A program made the translations under genes and the position numbers. This document shows positions 7,478 through 8,758 of a stretch of DNA of 8,758 bases, one piece after another. Position 1 is the first letter of the stretch, and each line of letters begins with the position of its first letter. The DNA is from Candidatus Kuenenia stuttgartensis (GTDB taxonomy: Bacteria > Planctomycetota > Planctomycetia > Isosphaerales > Isosphaeraceae). A model generated the notes under the pieces. It was not told the origin of the DNA, made no database searches, and saw nothing but the letters and a program-made list of their open reading frames with translations. The stretch spans positions 1-8,758 of the forward strand of contig CAMBZY010000105.1 in NCBI GenBank assembly GCA_945872325.1. The letters are read 5' to 3'.

Positions 7478-8406
7478 GCGATCCCTTGTCTATACTTAAC
7501 CTTAGAGTCGGTGATGTCAGTATCGATGACACCTTTGCCGAAGCCTTTCCCATGACAGCCACCCGGCTGATCATCACCTCCATCTCCGAAAAATGGGCGA
7601 TGATCGCAGCCACCGTCATCACTGGCTATGCCACCAGCGTGATTGCATGCGACGCCGAAGCCGGAATCGAACGCATTTTGACTGCCGATGAAACGCCCGA
7701 TGGACGACCCGGAATCGCAGTCCTTCTGTTCGCATTCAACCGTGAATCTCTTGAAAAAGCTGTGGTCAAACGTGTCGGCCAGTGCATCATGACATGCCCC
7801 ACCACAGCCTGTTTTAATGGACTTCCCGATCGTACAAAACCGATCAAAGTCGGCGGTAAACTCAGGCGGTTTGGCGATGGCTTTCAAATCTCGAAATTGA
7901 TCGGCGACCGGCGATTCTGGCGGGTCCCAGTCATGGACGGCGAATTTGTCTGCGAAGATGAATTCGGAACCACAAAAGCGGTCGGTGGCGGAAATATTTT
8001 AATCCTTGGCGAATCGCAACTCAAAACGCTGGAAGCAGCCGAGGCCGGCGTGACCGCCATATCAAAATTACGCGACGTGATTGCACCGTTCCCTGGCGGA
8101 GTCGTTCGTTCAGGCTCAAAAGTGGGCTCAAAATATAAAGGCCAAATTGCAAGCACCAATCATGCCTATGCTCCTTCATTAAAAGGGCAGGTCAAATCCG
8201 CTCTGCCAAAGGGTGCGAAATGCTGCTATGAAATTGTGATCGACGGGCTCAGCCTCGAAAGCGTTGTCGAGGCCTCAAAAGCGGCTCTTTATGCATCGGC
8301 TGCGGCCGATGGCGTGATTGCAATTTCAGCCGGAAATTACGGTGGGAAACTCGGCCCTTATCACATCCATTTAAAAGATCTGGTCAAGCCAGAAGGGCTT
8401 TCCTGA
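7474..8406 (+). CDS. fhcD: Formylmethanofuran-tetrahydromethanopterin formyltransferase (Fhc complex subunit D)
   Basis: This 310-residue protein matches archaeal Ftr and bacterial FhcD over its whole length. In bacteria it transfers the formyl group from formyl-tetrahydromethanopterin to the methylofuran-type carrier, which FhcA then hydrolyses. Family signatures seen are IDDTFAEAF near the N-terminus, KWAMIAATVITGY, the ADETPDGRPG loop, GQCIMTCPTTACF, FGDGFQ, GEFVCEDEFG, GGGNILI, PFPGG (205-209), SGSKVGSK (213-220), CYEIVIDGL, and SAGNYGGKLGPY (285-296) near the C-terminus. No residue block of the family appears to be missing. The ATG at 7474 overlaps the fhcA TGA (ATGA) and has a G-rich ribosome binding site. 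A longer reading frame upstream to 7369 was rejected because that extension is basic, unconserved and lies inside fhcA. Of all genes here this has the clearest assignment. Confidence 0.97.
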   Translation: MSDPLSILNLRVGDVSIDDTFAEAFPMTATRLIITSISEKWAMIAATVITGYATSVIACDAEAGIERILTADETPDGRPGIAVLLFAFNRESLEKAVVKRVGQCIMTCPTTACFNGLPDRTKPIKVGGKLRRFGDGFQISKLIGDRRFWRVPVMDGEFVCEDEFGTTKAVGGGNILILGESQLKTLEAAEAGVTAISKLRDVIAPFPGGVVRSGSKVGSKYKGQIASTNHAYAPSLKGQVKSALPKGAKCCYEIVIDGLSLESVVEASKAALYASAAADGVIAISAGNYGGKLGPYHIHLKDLVKPEGLS

Positions 8407-8407
8407 A

Positions 8408-8758
8408 ATGTCATGGCGTTTGACCACCCTCAATCATGCAATCGCCCCCGGCCCTGTGGAAGCCAGAGGCTTGGTTCAAGCCCTGTTTGAGACTCATAAT
8501 GCAACCGATGCCGCACGCCTGCAAATCTGGGCCGGCACAGCCTCATTGCATTTAGCCGATCTGGTCGCCATTTCTGAGACCTCTGGTCCGCACGATACCA
8601 TTGAATTTGAGGGCGATTTCTCACTCTGGAATGGCCTTGGATTCGGCTTATCGCATGGAAAAATGATCGTTCACGGAGACACCGGAGCACGCACCGGCGG
8701 CGAACTGAGCGGCGGATCCATTGAAATTCATGGCCATTGTGGCCCGTGGGCTGCGGTC
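8408..8758 (+). CDS. fhcC: Formyltransferase/hydrolase complex subunit C (partial, 3' end beyond window)
   Basis: An open frame begins at ATG 8408, one base after the fhcD stop, and stays open for 117 codons to the window end; the family is usually about 250-270 residues, so more than half is missing. The translation starts MSWRLTTLNHAI. Residues 66-117 show glycine-spaced repeats: FEGDFSLWNGLGFG, then GDTGARTGGELSGGSIEIHG. This is the GxxGxxxG-type beta-helix shared by FwdC/FmdC and the C-terminal domain of glutamate synthase. The fold has a structural, subunit-binding role in the complex. A weak AGAAGGG at 8391-8397 precedes the start. Its position as the fourth gene of a B-A-D-C block strengthens the call. 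A glutamate synthase is unlikely because of the N-terminus and the neighbours. Confidence 0.88.
   Translation, partial: MSWRLTTLNHAIAPGPVEARGLVQALFETHNATDAARLQIWAGTASLHLADLVAISETSGPHDTIEFEGDFSLWNGLGFGLSHGKMIVHGDTGARTGGELSGGSIEIHGHCGPWAAV

Noticed and set aside
7204..7887. Reverse-strand open frame of 227 codons over the fhcA/fhcD junction
   Set aside because: Both + strand genes are unambiguous here, and the translation is low in hydrophobic pattern and rich in Gly/Asp/Cys as expected for an antisense shadow.
4551..8758. Archaeal methanogen origin of the Fwd/Ftr-like genes
   Set aside because: The apparent loss of the redox-site cysteine in subunit B, the B-A-D-C block with formyltransferase inside it, and the planctomycete-type kinases fit the bacterial Fhc system instead.

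Overview
The window reads as chromosomal DNA of a planctomycete (Planctomycetota). Three things point there. An ECF sigma gene sits directly upstream of a Ser/Thr kinase with an N-terminal zinc-finger-like motif, one membrane span and a WD40-like C-terminal half. A second, FHA-containing Ser/Thr kinase follows. Then comes a bacterial formyltransferase/hydrolase (Fhc) cluster for tetrahydromethanopterin-linked one-carbon transfer, a pathway known in planctomycetes and methylotrophic proteobacteria. The assignment is inference from gene content; there is no rRNA or other phylogenetic marker here.

Layout, all genes on the + strand. Bases 1-157 are a leader with a plausible sigma-70 promoter (61-90). 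Bases 158-730 encode an ECF-type sigma factor. Bases 820-3081 encode a 753-residue transmembrane kinase with a predicted extracytoplasmic beta-propeller. A 153-base gap (3082-3234) separates this from an FHA-kinase gene (3235-4554). That gene overlaps fhcB (4551-5798), which overlaps fhcA (5795-7477), which overlaps fhcD (7474-8406); each junction is a 4-base ATGA. One base after fhcD, fhcC begins at 8408 and runs off the window end (117 codons visible). No RNA genes, mobile elements, CRISPR arrays or convincing terminators were found, and no gene-free stretch exceeds 300 bases.

How the parts may work together. The first two genes look like a sensory unit: a membrane kinase with an anti-sigma-like motif next to its sigma factor. 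The second unit is metabolic. FhcD moves the formyl group from formyl-tetrahydromethanopterin to a methylofuran-type carrier, and FhcA hydrolyses it to formate, with FhcB and FhcC as the other subunits. The most interesting feature is that a soluble FHA-kinase is the apparent first cistron of this operon, with its stop codon overlapping the fhcB start, which suggests phosphorylation-dependent control of C1 flux. A second point is that FhcB keeps a four-cysteine iron-sulfur-type motif while apparently lacking the catalytic cysteine of archaeal FwdB.
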